Positions 8,709-17,941 are shown, counted from the first letter of the stretch. The stretch: 64,000 bases of DNA from an uncultured Lachnotalea sp. (GCA_948470255.1 CAOKOS010000002.1:22573-86572); one strand, 5' to 3'. A program made the numbers and translations. Notes: generated by a model not told the origin, from the letters alone.

Positions 8709-9218
8709 ATGTTCCAGGTGGGAGAAATTATTGTATGTGACCATAATGGTGTATGCAGGGTGGTTGATGTGGCAGAAATTCCGGAGCTTAAAAAGGGTAT
8801 TTTATATTATGAGCTTGAGCCTGTGTATTCAAAAGGAAGCAGGATTTATGTGCCGGTGGACAGCAAAAAGCTGGTGATACGAAGGGTTTCTACGATAGAA
8901 GAGGTGGAAGCGCTTCTTGACGAAATCCCTGATATAGAAACCATGTGGATTGCCAATGAAAAGAAGAGGGAAGAACAGTACCGGGAAGTGGCAAGGCGGT
9001 ATGAATGTAGGGAATGGGTGAAGATTATCAAGACCATCTACCTGCGGAAAAAAAGCAGAAAGCAGGAAGGAAAGAAAATCACATATATTGATGAAAAATA
9101 TATGAAACTGGCGGAGGATAACCTTTACGGGGAGATCAGTATCCCGTTAAAAATTGAACGGGACAGGGTAGGGAACTTTATCCGTGAATGGCTCGTGAAA
9201 GCGGAAAAAGAGGAATAA
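8709..9218 (+). CDS. CarD/CdnL-family RNA polymerase-binding regulator
   Basis: 169 residues with an N-terminal CarD/CdnL/TRCF Tudor-like domain (FQVGEIIVCDHNGVCRVVDV, then YYELEPVY and RIYVPVDS) and a helical, charged C-terminal part. This family binds the RNA polymerase beta subunit and modulates open-complex stability. Start chosen at ATG 8709 with GGGAGG upstream; an earlier ATG at 8676 has no ribosome site. It is divergent from vanR, so the two share a 280-base control region; a TAAAAT box near 8660 may be its -10. No evidence ties it to resistance. Confidence 0.82.
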   Translation: MFQVGEIIVCDHNGVCRVVDVAEIPELKKGILYYELEPVYSKGSRIYVPVDSKKLVIRRVSTIEEVEALLDEIPDIETMWIANEKKREEQYREVARRYECREWVKIIKTIYLRKKSRKQEGKKITYIDEKYMKLAEDNLYGEISIPLKIERDRVGNFIREWLVKAEKEE

Positions 9219-9274
9219 AAAAATAAAAGAAGAAAAGGGTAATCGAAACGATGCTCCCGCCTCGGAGGAAAATT

Positions 9275-10528
9275 ATGTTTATTCAATTATTCCAACATGT
9301 TTCCAGTCAGGTGATTGCAGTGCTGGCTGTGATGGTTTTAGCTGGCCTTTTATTTACAGTTGTGACAAAAAAACTCCGCCTTCCCGATGTGACCGGGTAT
9401 ATCCTGGCCGGTGTGGCTGTGGGACCTTACGGCCTCCGGCTGATTCCCGCCGATATGGTGGGGAATCTGGAATTTGTGGCGGATATTGCACTGGCATTCA
9501 TCGCTTTTGGCGTGGGGCGGTATTTTAAGCTGTCGGCCTTAAAGAAAAATGGAAAACGGGTGGTGGCCATCACTGTCATGGAGGCGCTTTTTGCGGCTGT
9601 CCTAGTGACCTTATCCATGTTATATCTGTTCCATCTCTCCCTTCCGTTTGCGCTGCTTTTAGGAGCCATCGGTTCGGCCACAGCCCCGGCATCCACCATT
9701 ATGACCATACGCCAGTATAAGGCGAAAGGGGAATTTGTCAATACCATCCTCCAGGTGGTGGCCCTGGATGATGTGGTATCGCTTCTGGCTTTCAGTGTGT
9801 GCACGGCTGTGGTAAATGCTTCCGTGGGAAATGGGGCGGGGATGTGGACAGTCTGGAAACCGCTGCTTTTTAACCTGGGGGCCATCCTCCTTGGGGGCCT
9901 TTTTGGGTTCCTTCTACATATTTTGATTGATAAACGCCATGATAAAGAGCGGAGGTTTCTTCTGCTTATTGCGCTGATTCTGATTCTCACGGCAGCCTGT
10001 TCTGCATTTGATGTATCCCCGCTTTTGGCCTGCATGGTGATGGGGATGGTCTATGTCAATGTGGGCGGGACGAAGAAGCCCTTTGTGCAGCTGAACCATT
10101 TTACGCCGGTGGTGTATCTTTTATTTTTTGTCAGTTCCGGTATGCGCCTGAACGTGCCTATGTTGCAGACGGCCGGAATCATTGGCATCAGCTATTTTTT
10201 CATTCGGATTGTAGGAAAATATGCAGGCGCTTTCCTGGGAGCCCGTCTGGTGGGGGCGCCAGTGGAAATACGAAGGTATCTGGGCATGGCGCTGGTGCCC
10301 CAGGCTGGAGTGTCCATCGGCCTTTCAGTGCTGGCCGGACGGATGCTGCCGGAGGAGATGGGAATGTTGTTATCCACGATTATTCTTTCTTCCAGTGTCC
10401 TTTATGAGCTGGTGGGGCCGGCCTGTGCCAAAGGCAGCCTGTTTTTGGCGGGGGCGGTAGGCAAGAAAACATACGCGGAAAAGAAACAAGTTCAGGCGGA
10501 GGAAAAAACAGACACTTCTGCCACATAA
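9275..10528 (+). CDS. Kef/CPA2-type cation:proton antiporter
   Basis: 417 residues with about 11-12 membrane helices. Family signs are LRLPDVTGYILAGVAVGP near the N terminus, the ALDDVVSLLAF segment with the conserved Asp pair, and GMALVPQAGVSIG. It has no C-terminal TrkA-N domain, so it is a membrane-only CPA2 exchanger, probably for K+ or Na+ against protons. Start at ATG 9275 with CGGAGGA at good distance; an earlier ATG at 9251 is too close to the preceding gene and lacks a site. Downstream lies the repeat array. Confidence 0.9.
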   Translation: MFIQLFQHVSSQVIAVLAVMVLAGLLFTVVTKKLRLPDVTGYILAGVAVGPYGLRLIPADMVGNLEFVADIALAFIAFGVGRYFKLSALKKNGKRVVAITVMEALFAAVLVTLSMLYLFHLSLPFALLLGAIGSATAPASTIMTIRQYKAKGEFVNTILQVVALDDVVSLLAFSVCTAVVNASVGNGAGMWTVWKPLLFNLGAILLGGLFGFLLHILIDKRHDKERRFLLLIALILILTAACSAFDVSPLLACMVMGMVYVNVGGTKKPFVQLNHFTPVVYLLFFVSSGMRLNVPMLQTAGIIGISYFFIRIVGKYAGAFLGARLVGAPVEIRRYLGMALVPQAGVSIGLSVLAGRMLPEEMGMLLSTIILSSSVLYELVGPACAKGSLFLAGAVGKKTYAEKKQVQAEEKTDTSAT

Positions 10529-10543
10529 AAAATCCAGGAACAA

Positions 10544-11064
10544 AGAATCCTGCAAAGCAGGATTCTTTGTTCCTTTATAGGAAACTGCGTCCTATAAAGT
10601 AAAAAACCCTCCGGGGGATGCGCAGTTGGCGGAGAGGAAATTAGCCTTTCAGGCCCGCTCACGCGCGGCGATTGCGCAAAGCGCAATCTTTGTTTCTTTA
10701 TAGGAAACTGCGTCCTATAAAGTAAAAAACCCTCCGGGGGATGCGCAGTTGGCGGAGAGGAAATTAGCCTTTCAGGCCCGCTCACGCGCGGCGATTGCGC
10801 AAAGCGCAATCTTTGTTTCTTTATAGGAAACTGCGTCCTATAAAGTAAAAAACCCTCCGGGGGATGCGCAGTTGGCGGAGAGGAAATTAGCCTTTCAGGC
10901 CCGCTCACGCGCGGCGATTGCGCAAAGCGCAATTTTTGTACCTTTATAGGAAACTGCGTCCTATAAAGTAAAAACGCTCCGTGAGGATCGCACTGCGGCG
11001 GAGAGGGATTATATCGCTGAAGCGACCCGCCGCAGACGGAGAATCCTGCAAGCAGGATTCTTTG
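10544..11064. repeat. Array of four 123-bp hairpin-bearing tandem repeats
   Basis: The perfect hairpin CTTTATAGGA / TCCTATAAAG (loop AACTGCG) recurs at 10573, 10696, 10819 and 10942, giving an exact 123-base period. The first three units are nearly identical, including a GC-rich block with GGCGGAGAGG; the fourth diverges after its hairpin. A second hairpin GATTGCGC-AAA-GCGCAATC precedes units 2 to 4, whereas the array is bounded at both ends (about 10546 and 11040) by a variant hairpin ATCCTGC...GCAGGAT. No variable spacers, so it is not CRISPR. The 600-base stretch between the antiporter and gpr holds no credible gene; a minus-strand ORF through it exists only because 123 is a multiple of three and the unit lacks stops in that frame. 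Confidence 0.93.
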
Positions 11065-11142
11065 TACTATGGGGGCTAAGTATAATTTCAAGCCTGCACG
11101 GGAAAAATATCTGCAAATCCGGGAGAAAGGAAAGAGGGCGAT

Positions 11143-12126
11143 ATGCGGGATGAAGTTCTGGAGCAGGTAGAAGAAAAGGAGATGCAGGTGCATACGGACC
11201 TGGCGCTGGAAGCCAGGGAATCATGCCGCGAAGGGCAGGATAGTATCCCTGGGGTAAATATTGAGGAGTCTGTCCATGGGCCTTCCGGTGTGAAGGTGAC
11301 CTGGGTGGAGATTTTGGATCAGCAGGGTGAAGAAGCCATTGGGAAACCACGGGGCAGCTACATCACCCTGGAGGCAGAACAGATGGCTGTCCATGATGAA
11401 GGCTGCCACCGGGAAATTTCGGAGGCTCTTAGTGAGTATGTGAAAAAGCTTTTGGACGGATTTGGCCTGGTGAAATCGGTGCTGGTGGTGGGACTTGGAA
11501 ACCAGGAAGTCACATCGGATTCCCTGGGTCCCCAGGTGTTAAACAATTTGAGGATGACAAGGCATCTGAACATGGAAGAGGAGATACAGAAAAAAGAGGG
11601 AAAAGGCGACGCATCTTTTTCCATCAGCGGGATTGTACCCGGGGTAATGGCCCAGACCGGGATGGAGACGGCGGAGATCATACGCGGCATTGTGGAAGAG
11701 ACGAAACCGGAAGCCCTTCTGGTGGTGGATGCGCTGGCGGCAAGGAGCGTGAGCCGTCTGGGAACCACCATCCAGCTGAGTAATACAGGCATAAGCCCCG
11801 GCTCCGGGGTGGGGAACCACAGGCACAGCCTGACAGAGGAAAGCCTGGGGATACCGGTCATTGCCATTGGCGTCCCCACAGTGGTGGCCGCCGCCGCCAT
11901 TGTGTATGATACAGTGGATGCGCTGGCGGAGCTTCTGGAAGCCGCGGGGGCGGGGAATGCTGCGGAGGCGGTGGATGGTATGGCGCTGCCGGAACGGTAT
12001 CAGATGGTGCGGGAACTGATTGAGCCGCGCCTTGGCCCCATGTATGTGACGCCGGGAAATATTGATGAACGGGTAAAGCTTTTAAGCTACATCATATCAG
12101 AAGGAATCAATCAGGTATTTGCATAA
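11143..12126 (+). CDS. gpr: Germination protease GPR
   Basis: 327 residues, typical for GPR, the aspartic-like A25 peptidase that degrades small acid-soluble spore proteins during germination. Recognisable stretches are the propeptide and mature start (VHTDLALEARE), VLVVGLGNQEVTSDSLGP, ISGIVPGVMAQTGMET and ALLVVDALAARSVSRL. The protein is made as a zymogen cleaved in the forespore. GGAAAGAGGG precedes the ATG. spoIIP follows 99 bases downstream, as in many spore formers. Confidence 0.96.
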   Translation: MRDEVLEQVEEKEMQVHTDLALEARESCREGQDSIPGVNIEESVHGPSGVKVTWVEILDQQGEEAIGKPRGSYITLEAEQMAVHDEGCHREISEALSEYVKKLLDGFGLVKSVLVVGLGNQEVTSDSLGPQVLNNLRMTRHLNMEEEIQKKEGKGDASFSISGIVPGVMAQTGMETAEIIRGIVEETKPEALLVVDALAARSVSRLGTTIQLSNTGISPGSGVGNHRHSLTEESLGIPVIAIGVPTVVAAAAIVYDTVDALAELLEAAGAGNAAEAVDGMALPERYQMVRELIEPRLGPMYVTPGNIDERVKLLSYIISEGINQVFA

Positions 12127-12225
12127 CCACCCCCCACAGTGCATAGGATGTATGGGCGCGGGCAGAGGGGAAACCCTGGAAAACCGCCTGGAAAAGACAA
12201 GCATGAAGGGGGAAGTCATTTGAAG

Positions 12226-13485
12226 ATGAGAAACGGGCGGGGAAGTATGTGGGGAAGCGGAGTGCCGGTTTTTTTGGCGGCGGCTCTTGGTTTTTTTCTT
12301 TTACAGGACGGTCCTTCCAGGATGATGGCTTTTGCAGCTAGGCCGCTTCTTGTCTCGTTTTTGTCGGAACCAGGAGCGGAAACCGGAGGATCCGATGTTT
12401 TGCGGATGGCTTCCGGAGTCCAGCCTCTTTCCTCCTTTTTGGAAAAAGAAGAGGCATCTTTAGTCCAGGCAGAAGATGACCCCTGCTATCTGGCTGCTTT
12501 GGAGGACGAAAATGGAAGCGGGGGAGGGGCAGCCGCGGTGGAAGGGATTTTGGCAGCAGGGCCGGACGGCTCTTTAGGGACGGCCGGGGAAAATGGAGCG
12601 GTTCCAAATCCGGGAGAGACAGGGGACGGAGAGACTTCCAGTGAAGGAAACGGGGAAACCCAGGGGGTGGCCGGAGAAAGCGGGGCAGCTGCAGGAGAGG
12701 CAGTTTTGGCGGGAGCAGCTGTAGGCCCGGCCACAGAAATCCGCGGCACAGTCTATACGGCGGAACAGCTTTCTGACTTTGAATTTGTGAAGAAAAACTT
12801 TTTTTATGTACATAAGTCCACAACAGTTTACCCGGAACAGCTGGATGCAGAAGTCCTTTTGGGGACAGACTTGACCCTTCCGGAAAGTGACGAACCTCAG
12901 GTGCTTTTGTTCCATACCCACGGAAGCGAGGGGTTTTCTGATTCCGTGGAAGGAGATCCCGATATGACTGTGGTGGGGGTGGGGAACTATCTGGCCCAGC
13001 TTTTGAGCGAACAGTACGGAATCAAGGTGATTCACAATACGGAAGTTTTCCCCTATTCGGATTCTTATTCCATGGCTTTGGATATGCTTAAAAAGACGCT
13101 GGCGGAATATCCCAGTATCCAGGTGACAATCGACCTCCACCGGGATTCCGGAGGCCATGAGGTGGTGGACATCAACGGAAAGCCCACGGCGCCAATTATG
13201 CTGTTCAATGGAATGTGCCAGACCCCGGAGGGGCCTCTGGAAGATGTGGAAAACCCCTATCTGGCGGAAAACCTGGCTTTTAATTTCCAGATGAAAATGA
13301 AGGCGGAGGCATATTACCCGGGACTGACCTTACGAACCTTTTTAAAAGCATACCGCTATAACCAACATGTACTTCCCAGGGCGACCCTGGTGGAGGTGGG
13401 AACAGAAAACAATACTTATGAGGAGGCGAAAAACGCCATGGAACCCTTGGCGGACATTTTGTATAAGGTGTTGAGGGGAAAATAA
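12226..13485 (+). CDS. spoIIP: Stage II sporulation protein P (SpoIIP)
   Basis: About 419 residues. An N-terminal membrane anchor (VPVFLAAALGFFLL), a long low-complexity Gly/Glu/Ala linker (residues about 100-165) and a C-terminal amidase/endopeptidase domain with LLFHTHGSEGFSDS, IDLHRDSGGHE and LVEVGTENNTYEEA. SpoIIP cleaves peptidoglycan with SpoIID during engulfment. The start is set at ATG 12226, preceded by GGGGGAAG; an ORF to 12139 reads into unlikely sequence. The linker is longer than in Bacillus homologues, as far as I can judge. Confidence 0.93.
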   Translation: MRNGRGSMWGSGVPVFLAAALGFFLLQDGPSRMMAFAARPLLVSFLSEPGAETGGSDVLRMASGVQPLSSFLEKEEASLVQAEDDPCYLAALEDENGSGGGAAAVEGILAAGPDGSLGTAGENGAVPNPGETGDGETSSEGNGETQGVAGESGAAAGEAVLAGAAVGPATEIRGTVYTAEQLSDFEFVKKNFFYVHKSTTVYPEQLDAEVLLGTDLTLPESDEPQVLLFHTHGSEGFSDSVEGDPDMTVVGVGNYLAQLLSEQYGIKVIHNTEVFPYSDSYSMALDMLKKTLAEYPSIQVTIDLHRDSGGHEVVDINGKPTAPIMLFNGMCQTPEGPLEDVENPYLAENLAFNFQMKMKAEAYYPGLTLRTFLKAYRYNQHVLPRATLVEVGTENNTYEEAKNAMEPLADILYKVLRGK

Positions 13486-13542
13486 AAGGAAACATTACAG
13501 GGATGTTCTTAAAAAAATTTTCTAATAATTAAGAAAACAGGG

Positions 13543-13675
13543 TTGAAATTTGTCTCCTGTGAATGTATACTAATATAAAGAAAAATAAGTTTTATAAATA
13601 AAGAAATCCGACTAACAGGTAAAAAAATTCAAAAAAATACAATGTTTTCTTGCATTTTTCATACAATGTGGTATG
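13543..13675 (+). promoter_or_regulatory. Tandem promoters and operator-like repeats before blaI-like gene
   Basis: Two promoter-like pairs are visible: TTGAAA (13543) with TATACT (13566), spacing 17, and TTGCAT (13650) with TATGCT (13672), spacing 16. The direct repeat ATACAATG occurs at 13637 and 13661, and CATAC...GTATG (13660-13675) forms a short palindrome over the second promoter, a plausible autorepressor site for the BlaI-type protein just downstream. Confidence 0.5.
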
Positions 13676-13724
13676 CTATAGTCTATAAGCTGAAGATACC
13701 AGAAAGAAAGATCAGGGAGACAGA

Positions 13725-14108
13725 ATGAAAAAGAATAATCGGATGACAGATCGAGAACTGACCGTGATGAAGGCAATCTGGGCGATTGAAACTGAAGTGA
13801 CTACTGCGAAGATTGTGAAGCAGCTTCAGGAGTGGTATGATGAAAAGCTGACGCCCCAGGCCATCGGAGTGTACATTGAAAAACTGAGGAAGAAGGGATA
13901 TATTCATATTACAAAACCGGACAATTACTATAAGGTATATGAACCGTTGGTGACTCAGGAAGAGTTTATGAAGCAGCAGGTAAAATCCATTGCAAAGTTC
14001 TGGGACAAGAGCATGGCCCGTTATGGGATTATGGCTCTGGGCGGGGCGGAAGAACTGACAAAAGAAGAAGCAGAGGAACTCAGGAGAATTCTGGATGATT
14101 TTGATTAG
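13725..14108 (+). CDS. BlaI/MecI/CopY-family transcriptional repressor
   Basis: 127 residues. The N-terminal winged helix reads MTDRELTVMKAIWAIE ... TAKIVKQLQE ... LTPQAIGVYIEKLRKKGYI and is followed by a dimerisation tail, the layout of BlaI repressors that are inactivated by cleavage. Its last 14 bases overlap the M56 peptidase gene, the classic BlaI-BlaR1 pairing. A ribosome site (CAGGGAGAC) precedes ATG 13725. What it represses apart from its own operon is not visible: no beta-lactamase lies nearby. Confidence 0.9.
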   Translation: MKKNNRMTDRELTVMKAIWAIETEVTTAKIVKQLQEWYDEKLTPQAIGVYIEKLRKKGYIHITKPDNYYKVYEPLVTQEEFMKQQVKSIAKFWDKSMARYGIMALGGAEELTKEEAEELRRILDDFD

Positions 14109-15483
14109 TATTTTTACGGTGATTTTTTTGACTTCTCTGACAGGTACGCTGATTTTCCTCTTTTGGAGAGTGATCAGTATATGGCTGGAGCGGTTCGGAG
14201 AAATCAAATTGATTCGTTCGCTGTTATATGCGACTTTGATTTTCTATTTAATCCCGGTGGTGGTTTTGTGGCTGATGTACGGGATGGGGGTTGTCAGTGA
14301 GGGGAAAGCAGGTGGCCTGCTGGCAGCGACGCCGCTTTTGATTGAGGTGGCAAGATGGATTTCAGTTGTATGGCTGATTGGTTTTGTAACAGAAGTGATT
14401 CGGTATGTGATTCATCAAAATGCCAGGCGGCAGCTGGTCAAATACAGTATACGCGGCGGGGAGCGTTCCAAAAAGATTGTAGGTGAGATCAAAGAACAGC
14501 TCCATATTAAAAGACATATTCCCATCTATAAACTGAAAGACTGTAAATCTCCGTTTATTTCCGGTTTTTTAAAATATCAAATATTTATCCCAGAAAAAAT
14601 TGAAAATGAGGAAGAGCTGAAAATCATCCTGGAGCATGAGCTGCGCCATTATGTGCAGGGTGATTTACATATGAAGGAGATCTGCGCGTGGATTGTGCGG
14701 ATTCAGTGGTTTAATCCTTTTGTCCATTGGCTGGTCCACCAGGTGGATATCTGGGGGGACAGTGTCTGTGACTTATATATGTGTTACGATTCCAGCAACT
14801 GTTGGGGGATAGAGCGGTACTTTGATGTCGTGATCAAATACAGCGCGACAAAGAAGATAAAAGGTTCCTATGGCCGTATGGATATGGCCAGGAGTCGGAA
14901 GGAATTAAAAAGGAGGATTGTACGAATGAAGAAACTGAAAACACAAAAAAGGCTGGGAAGGGTTCTGACAGCGGCCCTGGTTTTGTGCTTTGCACTGGCT
15001 TCAGCAGTCACATCCCTGGCAGCAGGAGAAGGAGTGGGGAGCCTCTACAGGAAGGTATATGAAGCTTCCATGGAAAGAACTTATGAAAAAGCTGATTATG
15101 TGGTAGATGAGAAAGATGCAAATGGAAGAGAGTTTACCCGTGAGCGGGATAGTGATATGGAGATTATAGAGACAGACGAAGAGGTCAACCTGGATAAGAA
15201 GGGGGTAAACTCTTATACCTGGAATCTGGAAGCCGGGGTCATCTATGAGACAGGGCTTTTCTGGGCCAGTAAAGGAGATACCATAGTGGTATCAATGAAT
15301 CCGTCTCCGCAGGGGGCAAAGACAGGAGTTGGCCTGGATCAGCCCAACGGTATTCTGCGGGGGGTCACCGGCACTGGAATGTATGGACATACATTTACGG
15401 TCAGTGTCACCGGTTTCCACCGGGTCTATGCGGAAAATCTGGAGAACAGAAGTATCACAGTCGGGGTTACTGTTTCCAGATAG
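14095..15483 (+). CDS. M56-family membrane metallopeptidase (BlaR1-like sensor)
   Basis: 462 residues. Four membrane helices surround a cytoplasmic M56 domain with the zinc motif EHELRHYVQGD (HELRH at 181-185). After another helix near residue 293 (RVLTAALVLCFALASAV) comes an exported domain of about 150 residues rich in acidic and beta-type sequence (EVNLDKKGVNSYTWNLEAG ... GHTFTVSVTGFHRVYA). In BlaR1 this position is a penicillin-binding sensor with SxxK; no such motif is seen here, so the ligand is unknown. By analogy, ligand binding outside activates the peptidase, which relieves repression by the upstream BlaI-like protein. Confidence 0.87.
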   Translation: MILISIFTVIFLTSLTGTLIFLFWRVISIWLERFGEIKLIRSLLYATLIFYLIPVVVLWLMYGMGVVSEGKAGGLLAATPLLIEVARWISVVWLIGFVTEVIRYVIHQNARRQLVKYSIRGGERSKKIVGEIKEQLHIKRHIPIYKLKDCKSPFISGFLKYQIFIPEKIENEEELKIILEHELRHYVQGDLHMKEICAWIVRIQWFNPFVHWLVHQVDIWGDSVCDLYMCYDSSNCWGIERYFDVVIKYSATKKIKGSYGRMDMARSRKELKRRIVRMKKLKTQKRLGRVLTAALVLCFALASAVTSLAAGEGVGSLYRKVYEASMERTYEKADYVVDEKDANGREFTRERDSDMEIIETDEEVNLDKKGVNSYTWNLEAGVIYETGLFWASKGDTIVVSMNPSPQGAKTGVGLDQPNGILRGVTGTGMYGHTFTVSVTGFHRVYAENLENRSITVGVTVSR

Positions 15484-15554
15484 GCAGGTTCCCGGATGAC
15501 GGGGAGCGGAGTATGAAAAGAGGTAATCTATAAAAGATAAAGAGGAAAATCAGG

Positions 15555-15599
15555 AAAGCCGCCCGGAGGCCGAGGATATCTCAAAAGGGCGGCTTTTTT
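15555..15599 (+). terminator. Intrinsic terminator after the BlaI/M56 operon
   Basis: Stem AAAGCCGCCC (15555-15564) pairs with GGGCGGCTTT (15587-15596), followed by more T residues. It lies 72 bases after the M56 stop. Confidence 0.88.
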
Positions 15600-15661
15600 G
15601 CGTGATATGGGATCCGTTGTAAAACCGCTTAAATTCCAGGGCTGGACTGACTGCTTGCCGT

Positions 15662-17029
15662 TTACTGTGAATCTGATTGCTTGTCAAGGGGGGCGGGTTT
15701 TTTAACACTTGAATCTTTTACATACATTATCATACAGATAACCGCTAAAAAAGTCTCTACGATTGGCTGTGCGGCGATAACACCATCTAATTGCCATAAA
15801 GTATTCAGGATAATTACTGCGGGGATAAATAGTATTACATTTCTCATAATCGTAATAAGCAAGGACTTTACCGCCACGCCCAAGGCTTGAAAATAACTTG
15901 TTACCATGTTGATGATACCAAGCATTGGCGCCGACAAACTTAAAATGCTGATAAAATATCCCGTTTGATCTACCAGTGACTGATCATGGAGAAATATGCT
16001 TGCCAGTATTGGCGCCGACAAACAAAATGCAGCTAAAAAGATTGCGCCCAAAAGGATTCCATAAATTGTCGATAGTTTCATTGCTTGCGACATACGCTCT
16101 TTTTTTCCTGCGCCGTAATAATATCCGATAAGCGGGGCGATGCCCTGTGAAAGACCAACTGACAGCATAATCGGAACCATATCGACTTTATAGGCGATTC
16201 CGTATGACGCGACGGAGTCGGAACCATAAATTCCGATAAAATTATTAAGAACGATATTGGAAACACTGAGCAAAACTGTAATCAACGCGCCGGGTATCCC
16301 GATGCTCACCACACTACCCACCATTTTTCTGTTTGGCGCAAACTTTTTTATGGAAAGCGATACCAAGTGATTCCTGTTTCTTTCCGCTTTTATCATACAG
16401 GCCAGATAGTAAATTGTGGAACAGAAGAAGCCGAAGGATGTGGCAAGGGCGGCCCCAGCCGTTCCCCATCCCAACAATACGATAAAAATAAAGTCAAAAA
16501 GGATGTTGATTGAATTTCCAAGCGCCAGTCCGATGGCGCTTTCCTTAATAAAGCCAATCGAGCGAAAGAGATGGACTAACCCGTTGGAAAGGATAATAAA
16601 GGGCGCTCCAAGGAAAATATATTTCAGATAATCATTGGTATAAGACGCGTTTTCTATATCGGCACCCGATAGTTTTGCTATGGGCTCCATAAAGAGGAGG
16701 CCGGCGAGCAGAATCATAATCCCGGCAAGCGCCATTGCATACAGACAGAAATTCAGTGTGCTTCTGACCTCTTTATTTTTATCCTCACCCAGCAGTCTTG
16801 CAATCACACTATTGCCGCCCATACCAAAAATAGAAGCAATCGACATAATAATCAAAAGAATTGGTGTGCATAGAGTAACCGCAGCAATCATTGCAGGCTC
16901 TTCTGTTAAGGAAACAAAAAAGGTATCCGCAATGTTATAAATCAGAGTTGTGAGTTGTCCTAACATGGCAGGTAATCCCATACGCAAAATTGCTTTTGAA
17001 ATATTCTGTTCTTCAAATACCGTTGTCAT
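15662..17029 (-). CDS. MATE-family multidrug/sodium exporter
   Basis: 455 residues with 12 membrane helices in two homologous halves; the N terminus (ILRMGLPAMLGQLTTLIYNIADTFFVS) and the repeated motif in the second half (MLSVGLSQGIAPLIGYYYGAGK) are typical of the MepA/NorM superfamily. It would export cationic compounds using Na+ or H+. It is divergent from a Crp-type regulator gene, a frequent regulator/efflux arrangement. Base composition is more AT-rich than the flanking core genes, suggesting later acquisition of the pair. Confidence 0.92.
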   Translation of the reverse strand: MTTVFEEQNISKAILRMGLPAMLGQLTTLIYNIADTFFVSLTEEPAMIAAVTLCTPILLIIMSIASIFGMGGNSVIARLLGEDKNKEVRSTLNFCLYAMALAGIMILLAGLLFMEPIAKLSGADIENASYTNDYLKYIFLGAPFIILSNGLVHLFRSIGFIKESAIGLALGNSINILFDFIFIVLLGWGTAGAALATSFGFFCSTIYYLACMIKAERNRNHLVSLSIKKFAPNRKMVGSVVSIGIPGALITVLLSVSNIVLNNFIGIYGSDSVASYGIAYKVDMVPIMLSVGLSQGIAPLIGYYYGAGKKERMSQAMKLSTIYGILLGAIFLAAFCLSAPILASIFLHDQSLVDQTGYFISILSLSAPMLGIINMVTSYFQALGVAVKSLLITIMRNVILFIPAVIILNTLWQLDGVIAAQPIVETFLAVICMIMYVKDSSVKKPAPLDKQSDSQ

Positions 17030-17056
17030 TATCTTAAATCCTCCACATTCTGCTTC

Positions 17057-17085
17057 TTGTAATCCTTCTTATTGTACGCTATAAT
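17057..17085 (+). promoter_or_regulatory. Promoter of the Crp-type regulator gene
   Basis: TTGTAA (17057-17062) and TATAAT (17080-17085) are spaced by 17 bases, 44 bases upstream of the regulator start, in the gap shared with the divergent MATE gene. Confidence 0.65.
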
Positions 17086-17129
17086 GAGGAAGAAAACCCG
17101 GACACATGTCCTGTTTGGAGAGAAAATGC

Positions 17130-17762
17130 ATGAAAAGATTTTATGACGGCACACTCATTGAAACCTATTTGAAGCAAACGAAATTTGAATCCGTAATGAG
17201 CGGTTTGCGGGAACATTTATTTGTCACGCAGTATAAAAAAGGCGAATTTATTGCTACGCCATTACAGAAAAAACATTTATTCCAAATTATCATTCAAGGT
17301 ACTGTAAATATTTATTTTATTAGAGACGATGGGTCGGTATATTCCCTTGCAAACGACAGGGAGAATGATTTACTGGGCGAAATGGAAATTTTCCCCCACT
17401 ATCCGAGCAATGTTTATGCAGAAGCAAATGAGGATGTGACTTGCATTGCTCTTTCCACTGAAACAAACAAAGACGTGTTGCTGCAAAACTGCCAATTTTT
17501 GCAGATGGTATGTGAATCTTTGACTCGGAAAATGGAGTCCATTACAACGCTTGACGCTTCTCCTGCAAGTTTGAAACGGCGTGTACTAACTTATATGCAA
17601 TACAAATGCAGTAAAGGTGAACTGAAAGGAATACAACAGGCTGCATTTCACTTAAATTGCAGCACTCGCCAACTACAAAGAATCCTTAATCAGTATGAAG
17701 TTGATGGAATTGTTATCAAGACTGGGAAAGGAACTTACAAACTTACTATCTCAACATTATAG
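17130..17762 (+). CDS. Crp/Fnr-family transcriptional regulator
   Basis: About 210 residues: an N-terminal cyclic-nucleotide-binding-like beta roll (KKGEFIATPLQKKHLFQIIIQGTV ... LLGEMEIFP) and a C-terminal helix-turn-helix (AAFHLNCSTRQLQRILNQYEVDGIVIKTGKGTY). No cysteine cluster for an iron-sulfur centre is present, so it is not a true FNR; the effector is unknown. Start at ATG 17130, with GGAGAG seven bases upstream. Divergent orientation suggests it controls the MATE exporter. Confidence 0.85.
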   Translation: MKRFYDGTLIETYLKQTKFESVMSGLREHLFVTQYKKGEFIATPLQKKHLFQIIIQGTVNIYFIRDDGSVYSLANDRENDLLGEMEIFPHYPSNVYAEANEDVTCIALSTETNKDVLLQNCQFLQMVCESLTRKMESITTLDASPASLKRRVLTYMQYKCSKGELKGIQQAAFHLNCSTRQLQRILNQYEVDGIVIKTGKGTYKLTISTL

Positions 17763-17941
17763 GGAATATGGTTGGATTTCAATAATCGTGTAAAATATTT
17801 TCATTCTTTTATTAAACCACACAACTGATGGACTTGAGCATGTTTGATTTACTATGATTGACTTACTATGAAAAAATGGGTATACTATACTAAACCATGA
17901 GACTTATGAAATGCTTGCAGACGTTTGGCAGAGGGATAATC

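Noticed and set aside
10544..11064. Possible CRISPR array
   Set aside because: Repeats are directly tandem with identical content and no variable spacers; no cas genes are nearby.
10492..11193. 233-codon minus-strand frame with 41-residue internal repeats
   Set aside because: It exists only because the DNA repeat unit is 123 bases and lacks stops in that frame; it runs through hairpins and has no ribosome site.
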